Assembly (NCBI GenBank): GCA_017536445.1
Contig: JAFXHJ010000013.1
Coordinates: 1 to 55,526, forward strand
DNA length: 55,526 nucleotides
Direction: 5' to 3'
Origin: Clostridia bacterium
GTDB lineage: Bacteria > Bacillota > Clostridia > TANB77 > CAG-465
The notes beneath the pieces were generated by a model that saw nothing but the letters and a program-made list of their open reading frames with translations, was not told the origin of the DNA and did no database searches. This document shows positions 34,696-43,356 of this stretch, in pieces. A program made the translations under genes and the position numbers. How positions within the stretch are numbered: the stretch's first letter is position 1; every line of letters begins with the position of its first letter.

Positions 34696-35327
34696 AAAAT
34701 ATAGGAAATAGATATGATTGGCAAGCGCTAGTTATAGTAACAGTTTTAATGCTAATAGGAGTAGGTATATTATGGGGCGCGGGACTATTTAAGATAACCA
34801 GTATAAGTATGTTTATAGAATGGTTTTGGCAGTTTGGGATGGTGTTAATATTTGCTGGATTTTTTATAGGTGTTGGAATATATTGTTGGTGGTTATATAT
34901 ATGTAATGTATTAATAAAACCAAAAGAAAGAACATTGTATTTAAAAAATATAGAAGATGAGATGTGTACTTTTGTAGACAAAAGAGGAAAAGTATTTTAT
35001 TTTTCAAACGATAACTACACAGTTGATACATATTACGCGGTACTAAAAACAAAAGACCATATACATAGTATAGTTGGGCCAGCTATAGATAATTTTGAAA
35101 TAAAAAAAGAAAGACCAAGTTATTGGTTAAACTTTTACTCACCAATAGGAGATTTCGAAAATATATTTTTACTTCCTATAGTGTATGTTATTGCGTTACC
35201 AGGTATATGTATACTGTTTTATCCTGGATTAATAGAAAAAATAATTGGAACACTTATGTCTTTACCATGTGTTTTAATAATACTGTATGATTTAAAAGAA
35301 AAGATAAGAAGGAGTAAAGATAAATGA
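34692..35327 (+). CDS. Membrane protein of unknown function
   Basis: This 211-residue protein has two N-terminal helices (about 10-28 and 38-62). A cytosolic beta-rich middle follows (YLKNIEDEMCTFVDKRGKVF; DNYTVDTYYAVLKTKDH). Two C-terminal helices (about 155-195) precede a basic tail (KEKIRRSKDK). Its start overlaps the previous stop (ATGA) and its stop overlaps the next start, so it is tightly coupled in the operon. Family not recognised. Confidence 0.78.
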   Translation: MKNIGNRYDWQALVIVTVLMLIGVGILWGAGLFKITSISMFIEWFWQFGMVLIFAGFFIGVGIYCWWLYICNVLIKPKERTLYLKNIEDEMCTFVDKRGKVFYFSNDNYTVDTYYAVLKTKDHIHSIVGPAIDNFEIKKERPSYWLNFYSPIGDFENIFLLPIVYVIALPGICILFYPGLIEKIIGTLMSLPCVLIILYDLKEKIRRSKDK

Positions 35328-36109
35328 TAGATATAACTAAGGCAAAGAAAGCATTCAAATTGTTTTTAGAAAGATATAAAACAGATGAAGATGTGCTAGG
35401 CTTTGAACTTAAAATAGTACATACATATCATGTGGTGGACAACGCAAGATTAATAGCAGAAAAGTTGAAACTTAGTGATGAAGATATAAAACTTGCAGAA
35501 CTTATAGCATTACTTCATGACACGGGCAGATTTGAAGAGATAACATATCTAAAACAATTTGATAACGCTACATTTAATCATGCAGAACATGGAGTGAAAA
35601 TGCTTTTTGAACAAGGTTTAATTCGTGAATTTATAAAAGATGATTCGTACGATGAAATAATTAAAGTAGCAATAGCAAATCACAACAGATTAGCTATAGA
35701 AGATGGTTTAGATGAAAGAGCGTTACTACACGCGAAGATTATTAGAGATGCAGATAAATTAGACAATTTTAGGGTAAAGAAAGAAGAAAAAATAGAAGCA
35801 ATATTCCCTGGTAGAGTAAAAGATAAAGAGCATATTGAAACTTCTACTGTTTCAGACAAGGTATACGAAACTGTATTAAATAAAGAGTGCGTAAATATAT
35901 ATGATAGACAAACAGCACTAGATTGTTGGGTATGTGTACTAGCATTTGTATATGACTTAAACTTCAAAGAGACATTTGAAATAATTAAGGAAAATAACTA
36001 TATAGATGTATTAATAGACAGATTTGCATATGTTAAAGCCAAAACAAAAGAAAGAATGGAAACTATACGTGGAGTAATAAAAGAATATATAGAAGAAGGA
36101 TTAAAATAG
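35324..36109 (+). CDS. HD-domain phosphohydrolase
   Basis: This 261-residue HD-superfamily metal-dependent phosphohydrolase has metal ligands in HTYHV (~33-36), LLHDTGRF (H65, D66), FNHAEHG, ANHNR and IIRDADKLDN. That is the full H...HD...D layout. Such proteins hydrolyse nucleotides or phosphate esters; the exact substrate is unknown. It overlaps the preceding membrane-protein gene by four bases and is followed 9 bases later by the DUF2185 gene. Confidence 0.9.
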   Translation: MIDITKAKKAFKLFLERYKTDEDVLGFELKIVHTYHVVDNARLIAEKLKLSDEDIKLAELIALLHDTGRFEEITYLKQFDNATFNHAEHGVKMLFEQGLIREFIKDDSYDEIIKVAIANHNRLAIEDGLDERALLHAKIIRDADKLDNFRVKKEEKIEAIFPGRVKDKEHIETSTVSDKVYETVLNKECVNIYDRQTALDCWVCVLAFVYDLNFKETFEIIKENNYIDVLIDRFAYVKAKTKERMETIRGVIKEYIEEGLK

Positions 36110-36118
36110 AGGTGTATT

Positions 36119-36493
36119 ATGGAATTAAATGAAAATGGATTTATTAAAATAGAAGTAGAGAATCTTATAGATTGGAAAGAACCAAATGGCGAAGGTTGTA
36201 TGGTATCAGATAAAATCACAAAAGAAGGATGGAAAGTAGGATATATGTATAGAGAAGAACCAAGTCCTAATAATCCAGATAGTGGTTGGAGATTTTTTAA
36301 GGGTGATGAGGATGAAGAATATACATCTAATCCAGATAATGTACATATATTTGCATTAAATACAATTTGTAATTATGATAAAGATATAATACCATATTTA
36401 AATTCTAAAATAGGAAGTGCATACATAAGAGTAAATGAAAATACATTTGAACTAGATGACGGAACAAAAGAAATATATTTTGTAAAACAATAA
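36119..36493 (+). CDS. DUF2185 / Imm33-like immunity-type protein
   Basis: This 124-residue protein carries the DUF2185 signature: GCMVSDKITKEGWKVGYMYR, PDSGWRFFKGDEDEEYTSNP and LNTICNYDKDIIPYLNSKIG. The family contains predicted immunity proteins of polymorphic toxin systems (Imm33), but many members are orphans. No toxin gene is adjacent. GAGGTG precedes the ATG. It is the last gene of the four-gene operon and is followed by a long hairpin terminator. Confidence 0.85.
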   Translation: MELNENGFIKIEVENLIDWKEPNGEGCMVSDKITKEGWKVGYMYREEPSPNNPDSGWRFFKGDEDEEYTSNPDNVHIFALNTICNYDKDIIPYLNSKIGSAYIRVNENTFELDDGTKEIYFVKQ

Positions 36494-36505
36494 TATATAT
36501 GATGT

Positions 36506-36567
36506 TTAAATACTAATTTGAGTATATATGAAGCAAATTAAATTATATACTTGAGTTAGTATTTTTT
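36506..36567 (+). terminator. Long-stem terminator
   Basis: The arm at 36508-36528 pairs with 36544-36563 in a stem of about 20 bp with a few wobbles and an AT-rich loop, ending in six Ts. It is longer than the other terminators in the window. Confidence 0.75.
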
Positions 36568-36602
36568 CGGGTGTATAATACACATATAAAGGGGGAAAGG
36601 GT

Positions 36603-39600
36603 ATGAAAAAACTAATAGTAATACTTTTAGTATTTGTATGTACTATTACTACTGTTTTTGCGGCTGAAGTGGATATCATAAAAGACACAAACTTAAGAAA
36701 CGCATTAATAGATATAGGCATAGATACAAATAATGATGGAAAGATAACAGCCAAAGAAGCAGCAAGTTGCACATGGGGGTTAGCTCTTCATTCAAAAGGA
36801 ATAGAGTCGATAGAAGGACTTGAATATTTTGATAATGTAGATACGCTACACCTAGATAAAAACAACATTTCAAATATCGAGCCTTTATTTGGTATGGATA
36901 GTTTAGCTTATGTATCGTTAGGTGCTAATAGAATAAATGATACTTTTATGAGAGATCATTCATATCATGACAAAGTAGAAGAATTAAGAGCAAAAGATGT
37001 GACTTTATATGTTGGAAATCAACAAGTGGATTGGGATGGTACAAAGATAACATCTAACACACCAAAATACAGAGTGCTATTTGTTATAGCAAAAGAAACA
37101 GACTTTACAGTACCAACAGTAGATGGAGGTACAGTTAGTCAAAAATATACAATGTCAGAAACGGATATTGCATTTTTAAAAGAATGCGCAAGACTTTTTG
37201 AAAGATATACAGAAAAGTTAAGTGATTATGCAATAGATGTTGTAGTAGATGTCTATGTAACAAAGAACAAAATAACAGAACCTAGTGAACCTGGAATTGC
37301 ATATTCAGGAATGTACACATATCCACTTTGGGGAAGTGATATAGAGGAAATTGCAAGTATATATTCACATTATGATTCTACAATAGTAAATGCATATATG
37401 AATGATAAAATGCACGATTCTTCAGGTGTTACATTTTGGAATGCAGAAACTAATAGAGGGGACATATTTATACCATATGATAGCACAATATACCCAATTG
37501 AATTAAATAACGAGTCTTTAGAAACATATTTAGAAGAATATAAAAAAGATATGGTAAATGGCGCAGAAATAGATACTTTTGTTCATGAGTTTATACATGT
37601 ATTAGAAGGATATGGTACAGCAAGTGGACTAAAAATGTGGGAATTCCATGATGCGTTAAATCACGAATTCAAAGAAGTAGACAGTGTTTACGAAGATACT
37701 TTTGATAGAATGGGAATGTATCTAAGAGGCGCTGAACATCCAGAGCATCCTGGTGAAACAGGCATAACACCTTGGATATATGAAAATTCACCAATAAAAG
37801 TAGAAGCTGGCAGTACAGCAAAACCAACAATACCAGAATTAAGTGTAGAATTAGATGTACCAACATCTAAAGTAACATTAAGTTGGACAGCATCAGATTC
37901 AGTAAGCTATTATAGAGTTTATCGCTCTACAAAGCCTACAACAGAATTTGAATTAATAAACAAACTTCCAACGACTACATATTATGAATATCGTACAGAA
38001 GGAACATATTATTATAAAGTAGAACCAGTATTATCTTATCCAGATAAGGTAATATACGGAGATGAGTCAAATGTGGTTAGTGTTACAGTAAGAGCAATGG
38101 TACCACCTCAAGCACCAACTATAGCAATTAAACAAGGTGAAAGAAGAACATTAGAGATAAGTTGGGAAAAAGATGTATATGCATCAGGATATTATTTATA
38201 TAGATCAACAAGTAAAAACGGAACATATACAAAGATAGCAACAATAACAGATGAGAGCAGCTATATAGATAGAAGCTTAACATCAGGAACAACATATTAT
38301 TACAAATTAATAGCATACAATGGATATGGCTGGAGTGAAGAATCTAATATTGTCTCTGAAATAGCAGGTGTATTAGATGCACCGGTATTATCTATAGAAA
38401 AACAAGGAGAAAATACTTTCAAATTAACTTGGAATGCAGTAGAAAATGCTACAAATTATGCAGTACTTAGATCAAGATATAAAGATGGTGAATACGAATG
38501 TTTATGTAGTCATACAACGTTAGAATATATTGAACAAGATGTACCAAAAGGCACAAGATATTATTATAAAGTTCAAGCAAGTAACGCTAACGAATTATAT
38601 GATCCGAGTGAGTATTCTAATATTGTTACCGAGGCAGTCCCTGGAGATAAAGTTGAAGGAAAACCATTAGTAATAATATTAAGAGATGGTCCAAACTCAG
38701 TTAAACTTATGTGGAACTGGATTGTAGGTGCAGAAGGATATGTTGTAAAAAGATCAACATCAGAAAATGGAACATATGTAAACATAGGAACAGCTACTCA
38801 ACAACAACTTGTTACATTTATAGATGAAGGATTAAAAACAGGAACAACATATTACTATAAAGTACACGCATATAACGAATGGGGTGTAAGTGAAGATTCG
38901 GATGTTGTATATAGGTTAATACAACCATTACCTGCTCCAAATGCATACATAGAAGTGTATGAAGAAAATAACTTTAGAGTATATTGGGATACGGCAGATG
39001 GTACAGCAGGATATAAAGTATATAGATCAACAAGTAAAAATGGAACATATAAATTAGTAGCGACAACACCTGATACAGTTCAAGAATATATAGAAGAAGC
39101 GGTTCCAAAAGGAACTACATATTATTATAAAGTGGTAGCATATACAGACAAAGAAACAAGTGCATATTCAAATATAGTATCAGCTTCTGTAGAAAGAGAT
39201 AAAATACCAGGAGCACCAGCGGTAGAGATTACTAAAGGAAATAATAATTCTTTAGTAGTATCTTGGGAAGCGGTAGACTTTACAGATGGATACTATGTGT
39301 ATTATGCAACAAGTAAAACAGGCAAATATACAAAACTTGCTACAGTAGAAGGAACAAGTTATACACATAAGAAATTAACTTATGGTAAAACATATTATTA
39401 TAAAGTGGTAGCATACAATGCATACGAAAAAACAGGTTACTCAAATGTGGTATCTATGAAAGTAGTACCAAATGAGGTAACAGGATTAAAACTAGTACCA
39501 TCAGGTTCAACATCTGTTAAACTTTCTTGGAATAAATTATCCAATACAGGTTATGCAATATATTATTCTACAGATGGAGAAACTTGGACATATATAACAA

Positions 39601-41378
39601 GAACTACAAGCAATAGTTATACACACAGTGGACTAAAATCTAACAAAGACTATTATTACAGAGTTAGAGCATATCAAACGGTAAGTGGAACAAAACACTA
39701 TGGTGCATATTCTGATGTGGTAAGTGTTAAAACCGCACCTGGAAAGACAAAATTAACAGTAGGAACAACAACAAACAAAACATTGAATATAACACTTACT
39801 GAAGTAAGTGGCGCAGATGTATATGAGATATACAGAGCTACAAGTAAATCTGGAACATACACTAAAATAGTTACTTTAGATGAACCGGGCACATATAACG
39901 ATAAAGATGTAAAAGTAGGAAAAACATATTATTACAAAGTAAGAGTAAAAAATGAAGCGGGAATAGCAGGATCATATACATCAATAGTTTCTAAAACAGT
40001 AATTCCTGCAAAAGTAGAAAATGTTCAAATGACAAGTGCGAACTCATCTACAATAAAAATTAAATGGGATCAAACAGAAGCATCAGGCTATGAAGTATAT
40101 AGATCTACGAATAATAAAAAATGGACTAAAATCAAAACAATAACTAAAGGAACAACGTTAACTAATTCAGAAAGCGGACTAAGTTCAAATAAAACATATT
40201 ATTATAAGGTTAGAGCGTATAAAACTGTAGGAAGAACAAAAATATACGGATCATATTCTACAGTAATTGCTGCTAAAACAGCTCCGGCAAAGCCTAAGTT
40301 AACAGTGAGCACAACATCTAATAAAACATTAAAAATAAGCGTTGGAGCTACAGGTGGAGCAACGATTTATGAAATATATAGATCAACAAGTAAGAATGGA
40401 ACATATACATTAATATCTACTTCAAATGTAGCAGGAACTTATATAGACGAAGATGTAATAGTTGGTAAAACATATTATTATAAAGCAAGAGCTATAAATA
40501 ACCAAAATATGAAGGGATCATACACATCGGTTGTATCAAAAACGGTTATTCCTGCCAAAGTAGCAAATGTACAAATGACAACTGCTAACACATCTAGTAT
40601 TAAAATTTCTTGGGATGAAACAGAAGCAACTGGTTATGAAGTATATATGTCTACAAATAATAAAAGATGGACAAAAGTAAAAACAATAACTTCAGGCTCA
40701 ACATTAAGTTATACAAACAAGAAATTAAGCGCTAACAAGACATATTATTATAAGGTTAGAGCATATAAGACAGTAGGTAAAACTAAGGTGTATGGTTCAT
40801 ATTCTAATGTACTAAAAACAAAAACAGCGCCAAAGGCACCATCATTATCAATATCTAATAGAGACTATATTTCTTTAAATATAAAAGTTGCTGAAACAAA
40901 AGGCGCAACTAAATATGAGATTTATAGAGCAACAGAGAAAAACGGTGAATATGAATTAATAGCAACATTAAATAAAGCAGGAACATATGTAGATACAGAA
41001 TTATTAACAGCAACTACATATTATTATAAAGTAAGAGCTATTAATTCAAATGGAAGTGCAAGTTCATATAGCAGTATAATAAGTAAAAAAGTTGTACCAA
41101 ATGCTCCTAAGTTAACACTTTCTACAACAAGTAAAAAAGTAAAAGTTGTAGTAGGAGAGGTTAATGGCGCTATAGGTTATGAAATATATAGAGCAACATC
41201 TAAATCAGGAAAATACAGCAAAATAGGAGAACTAACAGATTTAGAAGCAGCATTAGAATTAATGAATTCTACAAAGAAAGGTAGATATTATTACTATAAA
41301 GTAAGATGTTATACATTAGTAGAAGGAATAAAGGTATATAGCAGTTATTCTAGTGTAAAGTATATTAAATCAAAATAA
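36603..41378 (+). CDS. Secreted zincin-like protein with LRR segment and 13 Fn3 repeats
   Basis: This 1591-residue exported protein has a signal peptide at residues 1-21 (AXA-type end VFAAEV). Residues 22-150 have an EF-hand-like DTNNDGKIT and a short leucine-rich segment (IEGLEYF, LHLDKNNISNIEPL). Residues ~155-405 form a putative metalloprotease domain with HEFIH (H328, E329, H332) after DTFV; I cannot place the third zinc ligand. From ~410 to the end lie 13 fibronectin type III-like repeats, each with a T-Y-Y-Y-K-V strand. Repeats 8/9 and 10/11 are near duplicates as two-domain units. No LPxTG or transmembrane anchor is seen at the C-terminus. GGGGGAAAGGG precedes the ATG. Probably it acts at the cell surface or outside; substrate unknown. 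Confidence 0.88.
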   Translation: MKKLIVILLVFVCTITTVFAAEVDIIKDTNLRNALIDIGIDTNNDGKITAKEAASCTWGLALHSKGIESIEGLEYFDNVDTLHLDKNNISNIEPLFGMDSLAYVSLGANRINDTFMRDHSYHDKVEELRAKDVTLYVGNQQVDWDGTKITSNTPKYRVLFVIAKETDFTVPTVDGGTVSQKYTMSETDIAFLKECARLFERYTEKLSDYAIDVVVDVYVTKNKITEPSEPGIAYSGMYTYPLWGSDIEEIASIYSHYDSTIVNAYMNDKMHDSSGVTFWNAETNRGDIFIPYDSTIYPIELNNESLETYLEEYKKDMVNGAEIDTFVHEFIHVLEGYGTASGLKMWEFHDALNHEFKEVDSVYEDTFDRMGMYLRGAEHPEHPGETGITPWIYENSPIKVEAGSTAKPTIPELSVELDVPTSKVTLSWTASDSVSYYRVYRSTKPTTEFELINKLPTTTYYEYRTEGTYYYKVEPVLSYPDKVIYGDESNVVSVTVRAMVPPQAPTIAIKQGERRTLEISWEKDVYASGYYLYRSTSKNGTYTKIATITDESSYIDRSLTSGTTYYYKLIAYNGYGWSEESNIVSEIAGVLDAPVLSIEKQGENTFKLTWNAVENATNYAVLRSRYKDGEYECLCSHTTLEYIEQDVPKGTRYYYKVQASNANELYDPSEYSNIVTEAVPGDKVEGKPLVIILRDGPNSVKLMWNWIVGAEGYVVKRSTSENGTYVNIGTATQQQLVTFIDEGLKTGTTYYYKVHAYNEWGVSEDSDVVYRLIQPLPAPNAYIEVYEENNFRVYWDTADGTAGYKVYRSTSKNGTYKLVATTPDTVQEYIEEAVPKGTTYYYKVVAYTDKETSAYSNIVSASVERDKIPGAPAVEITKGNNNSLVVSWEAVDFTDGYYVYYATSKTGKYTKLATVEGTSYTHKKLTYGKTYYYKVVAYNAYEKTGYSNVVSMKVVPNEVTGLKLVPSGSTSVKLSWNKLSNTGYAIYYSTDGETWTYITRTTSNSYTHSGLKSNKDYYYRVRAYQTVSGTKHYGAYSDVVSVKTAPGKTKLTVGTTTNKTLNITLTEVSGADVYEIYRATSKSGTYTKIVTLDEPGTYNDKDVKVGKTYYYKVRVKNEAGIAGSYTSIVSKTVIPAKVENVQMTSANSSTIKIKWDQTEASGYEVYRSTNNKKWTKIKTITKGTTLTNSESGLSSNKTYYYKVRAYKTVGRTKIYGSYSTVIAAKTAPAKPKLTVSTTSNKTLKISVGATGGATIYEIYRSTSKNGTYTLISTSNVAGTYIDEDVIVGKTYYYKARAINNQNMKGSYTSVVSKTVIPAKVANVQMTTANTSSIKISWDETEATGYEVYMSTNNKRWTKVKTITSGSTLSYTNKKLSANKTYYYKVRAYKTVGKTKVYGSYSNVLKTKTAPKAPSLSISNRDYISLNIKVAETKGATKYEIYRATEKNGEYELIATLNKAGTYVDTELLTATTYYYKVRAINSNGSASSYSSIISKKVVPNAPKLTLSTTSKKVKVVVGEVNGAIGYEIYRATSKSGKYSKIGELTDLEAALELMNSTKKGRYYYYKVRCYTLVEGIKVYSSYSSVKYIKSK
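37820..41370 (+). repeat. Thirteen tandem Fn3-coding repeats
   Basis: Each unit is about 85-100 codons and carries a TATTATTATAAAGT-like segment encoding YYYKV. The later units show the greatest mutual similarity, indicating recent duplication within the gene. Confidence 0.85.
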
Positions 41379-41384
41379 TAAACA

Positions 41385-41416
41385 AAAAAGCAGATGGTTT
41401 CCCATCTGCTTTTTGT
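41385..41416 (+). terminator. Terminator of the Fn3 protein gene
   Basis: AAAAAGCAGATGG and CCATCTGCTTTTT form a perfect 13-bp stem with a TTTC loop. It may also act on the minus strand for the XRE gene. Confidence 0.9.
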
Positions 41417-41465
41417 AGTGTAAAATTATGTTTAAATATACTAACAAAACTATTATGTACTATTC

Positions 41466-41783
41466 TTAATCTTCTTTGTTTAAGAATAAAGCTAGCTCTT
41501 TTAGCATATTACAACCGTGTTTAATTTGCTTATCTGTTAGCTTGGTTAAATGAATCTTGGTATTAGAAATTAGATTTGGATCTTTGCCAAATAGAATATA
41601 GTCCGCAGATGTATTTGTATATTCACAAAGAAGCTTTAACTTTTCTAAAGACAACATACATTTACCCTTTTCTACTTGTCCTAAATATTGTGGAGTAATA
41701 CTTAGTTCTTTTGAAAAAGCTTCTTTAGTCATTCCTAAATTTTCGCGGATTATGGTAATTCTTTTACCAATTTCTTCTTTCAT
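41466..41783 (-). CDS. XRE-family helix-turn-helix regulator
   Basis: This 105-residue DNA-binding protein has an N-terminal Cro/CI-type HTH (residues ~5-60): GKRITIIRENLGMTKEAFSK, then LSITPQYLGQVEKGKCMLSL with the recognition helix at TPQYLGQVE. ADYILFGKD follows, a common end of this class. The C-terminal part is a helical segment, perhaps for dimerisation. I chose the ATG at 41783, which has AGAGGG upstream, over upstream codons in frame. It is divergent from the Spo0A-like gene and shares the 129-base intergenic region with its iteron repeats. Confidence 0.88.
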   Translation of the reverse strand: MKEEIGKRITIIRENLGMTKEAFSKELSITPQYLGQVEKGKCMLSLEKLKLLCEYTNTSADYILFGKDPNLISNTKIHLTKLTDKQIKHGCNMLKELALFLNKED

Positions 41784-41850
41784 AATATACCCTCTTGTTA
41801 ACCCCATTGTAAAACAAATGTATATTTAAGGAATGAAAAAACACACAGGC

Positions 41851-41880
41851 AAAATGTGGTAAAATGTGACAATTTGTGAT
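41851..41880. promoter_or_regulatory. Three 10-bp iterons between the XRE and Spo0A-like genes
   Basis: AAAATGTGGT, AAAATGTGAC and AATTTGTGAT lie head to tail with a period of exactly 10 bases (about one DNA turn). They could be a binding array for either neighbouring regulator. The complementary strand reads TTGTCACA, which shares 6 of 8 bases with the 0A box. Confidence 0.55.
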
Positions 41881-41912
41881 ATATATTAAATATATTGAGG
41901 TGGAGGGGTAAT

Positions 41913-42698
41913 ATGGTTACAAAACATGTAAATATAATGTTAATAGAAGATGATGTAAGTGAAGTTGCTAAATTTAAAGAAGTTTTTGGGGATAGAAAAG
42001 ATGTATCTTTGGTTGCTGTCACTAACTCATCAAGTGTAGCTATAGATGAGTTTAAGAAATATAAACCGGATGGGATAATTATAGATTTAGAATTAACTGA
42101 CGGAGAAGGTAGTGGATTTGAGTTTATGGAACAAATAAACGATATGAATCTAGTTACATTGCCTAAAATGGTAGTAACAACGAATGTGCATTCGGATGCT
42201 GTTTATGATTATTGCCACAAGAATAATGTGGATTTTGTGTATTACAAGAAACAAAACAACTATTCTCCAGAGAAGATTGTTAATACTTTAGTAATGCTTA
42301 GTGGATATCAAAGCAAGAAAAAGAAAGAAGATCCAAATGAAAGTAATGGAAGTACAGTAGATAATATTAAGTTTAAGATAGAGAAAGAATTAGACAAAAT
42401 AGGTATAGGTAATCATTTACAAGGAAGAAAATATCTTCGTGATGCAGTAGTATATATTTTAACTTTTGATGAGGGAAGAGTATCTATTGCACAACACCTA
42501 GCAAGTGTATATAAAAGGTCACCAAGTACAATAAGTAGAGCAATGCAAAATGCAATAATACACGCTTGGCGTGTAACACCAATAGAAGATTTAACAAAAT
42601 ATTATACAGCAAGAATAAACTACGAAACAGGTGTACCAACACCAACTGAAATGATATATTATTATGCAGATAGAATAAGAAAGGAAATGTGGGTATAA
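41913..42698 (+). CDS. Spo0A-like response regulator
   Basis: This 261-residue regulator has an N-terminal receiver domain (1-120) with acidic pocket E12-D13-D14 and phosphoacceptor D58 in GIIIDLELTDG. The switch Thr is in MVVTTN and the Lys in YYKKQ. The C-terminal half (~150-261) resembles the Spo0A DNA-binding domain: GNHLQGRKYLRDAVVYIL, a variant of HIKGYxYLREA, and the recognition segment STISRAMQNAIIHAWR. The receiver is divergent from canonical Spo0A, so this may be a paralog rather than the main sporulation switch. I start it at the ATG at 41913, with GGAGGGG upstream. Confidence 0.83.
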   Translation: MVTKHVNIMLIEDDVSEVAKFKEVFGDRKDVSLVAVTNSSSVAIDEFKKYKPDGIIIDLELTDGEGSGFEFMEQINDMNLVTLPKMVVTTNVHSDAVYDYCHKNNVDFVYYKKQNNYSPEKIVNTLVMLSGYQSKKKKEDPNESNGSTVDNIKFKIEKELDKIGIGNHLQGRKYLRDAVVYILTFDEGRVSIAQHLASVYKRSPSTISRAMQNAIIHAWRVTPIEDLTKYYTARINYETGVPTPTEMIYYYADRIRKEMWV

Positions 42699-42700
42699 TT

Positions 42701-42731
42701 AAAGGGCGAACTATATATGTTCGCTCTTTAT
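42701..42731 (+). terminator. Terminator of the Spo0A-like gene
   Basis: AAAGGGCGAAC pairs with GTTCGCTCTTT (one mismatch) around a 7-base loop. Confidence 0.75.
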
Positions 42732-42733
42732 GT

Positions 42734-42761
42734 TTGCACAATATAATTATTGTGATATAAT
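42734..42761 (+). promoter_or_regulatory. Promoter of the NUDIX-polyprenyl synthase unit
   Basis: TTGCAC (42734-42739), a 16-base spacer and TATAAT (42756-42761) with an extended TGA. Confidence 0.75.
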
Positions 42762-42783
42762 CTAAAAGTATTTGGAGGTAAAT

Positions 42784-43347
42784 ATGGATATAAAAGAAAT
42801 GTTATTAAATTTTGTTCCATCTTGTGAACAAGAAGAAAGAGATAGGGAATTTTTATTAAAGTATGTAGATACATATGAAGATGTATTAACTAGAGAAAAT
42901 GTAGTTGGACACTTCACATCTTCTGGTTTTATAGTAAACAAAGATAGAACAAAATGTCTTATGATACATCACAACATATATAATGCCTGGGCTTGGACAG
43001 GTGGACATGCAGATGGAGATTCGGATTTTCTTCATGTAGCAGTTAAAGAAGCTGAGGAAGAAACAGGTATTCCTAAAGAAAAAATAAAAGTGTTAACAGA
43101 AACACCGGCTACTTTAGAAATATTAACAGTAGATGGACATGTTAAAAGAGGTAAATATGTATCAAGCCATCTTCATTTAAATGTTGCATATTTACTAGAA
43201 GTAGATGAATCTGAAGAAATAAGAATAAAACCAGACGAAAATAGCGGTATAAAATGGATAGAATTAGATAAGCTAGAAGAGGCAGGCATAGAAACAAAGA
43301 TGATACATACATATAGAAAATTAATAGCTAAGGCTAAGAATATATAG
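42784..43347 (+). CDS. NUDIX hydrolase
   Basis: This 187-residue hydrolase of nucleoside diphosphate derivatives has its Nudix box at about 74-96 (GHADGDSDFLHVAVKEAEEE), ending TGI; the REUXEEXGU core is present as KEAEEETGI. Residues 1-40 form an N-terminal extension. The ATG at 42784 is chosen because GGAGG precedes it; an upstream in-frame TTG overlaps that site. The substrate is unknown. It is followed 9 bases later by a polyprenyl synthase gene, so a role with isoprenoid diphosphates is conceivable but unsupported by motif. Confidence 0.88.
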   Translation: MDIKEMLLNFVPSCEQEERDREFLLKYVDTYEDVLTRENVVGHFTSSGFIVNKDRTKCLMIHHNIYNAWAWTGGHADGDSDFLHVAVKEAEEETGIPKEKIKVLTETPATLEILTVDGHVKRGKYVSSHLHLNVAYLLEVDESEEIRIKPDENSGIKWIELDKLEEAGIETKMIHTYRKLIAKAKNI

Positions 43348-43356
43348 GGGAAAAAT

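Noticed and set aside
37820-41370. A CRISPR-like array in the repetitive stretch
   Set aside because: The repeats are long, diverged and in frame, and encode Fn3 domains.
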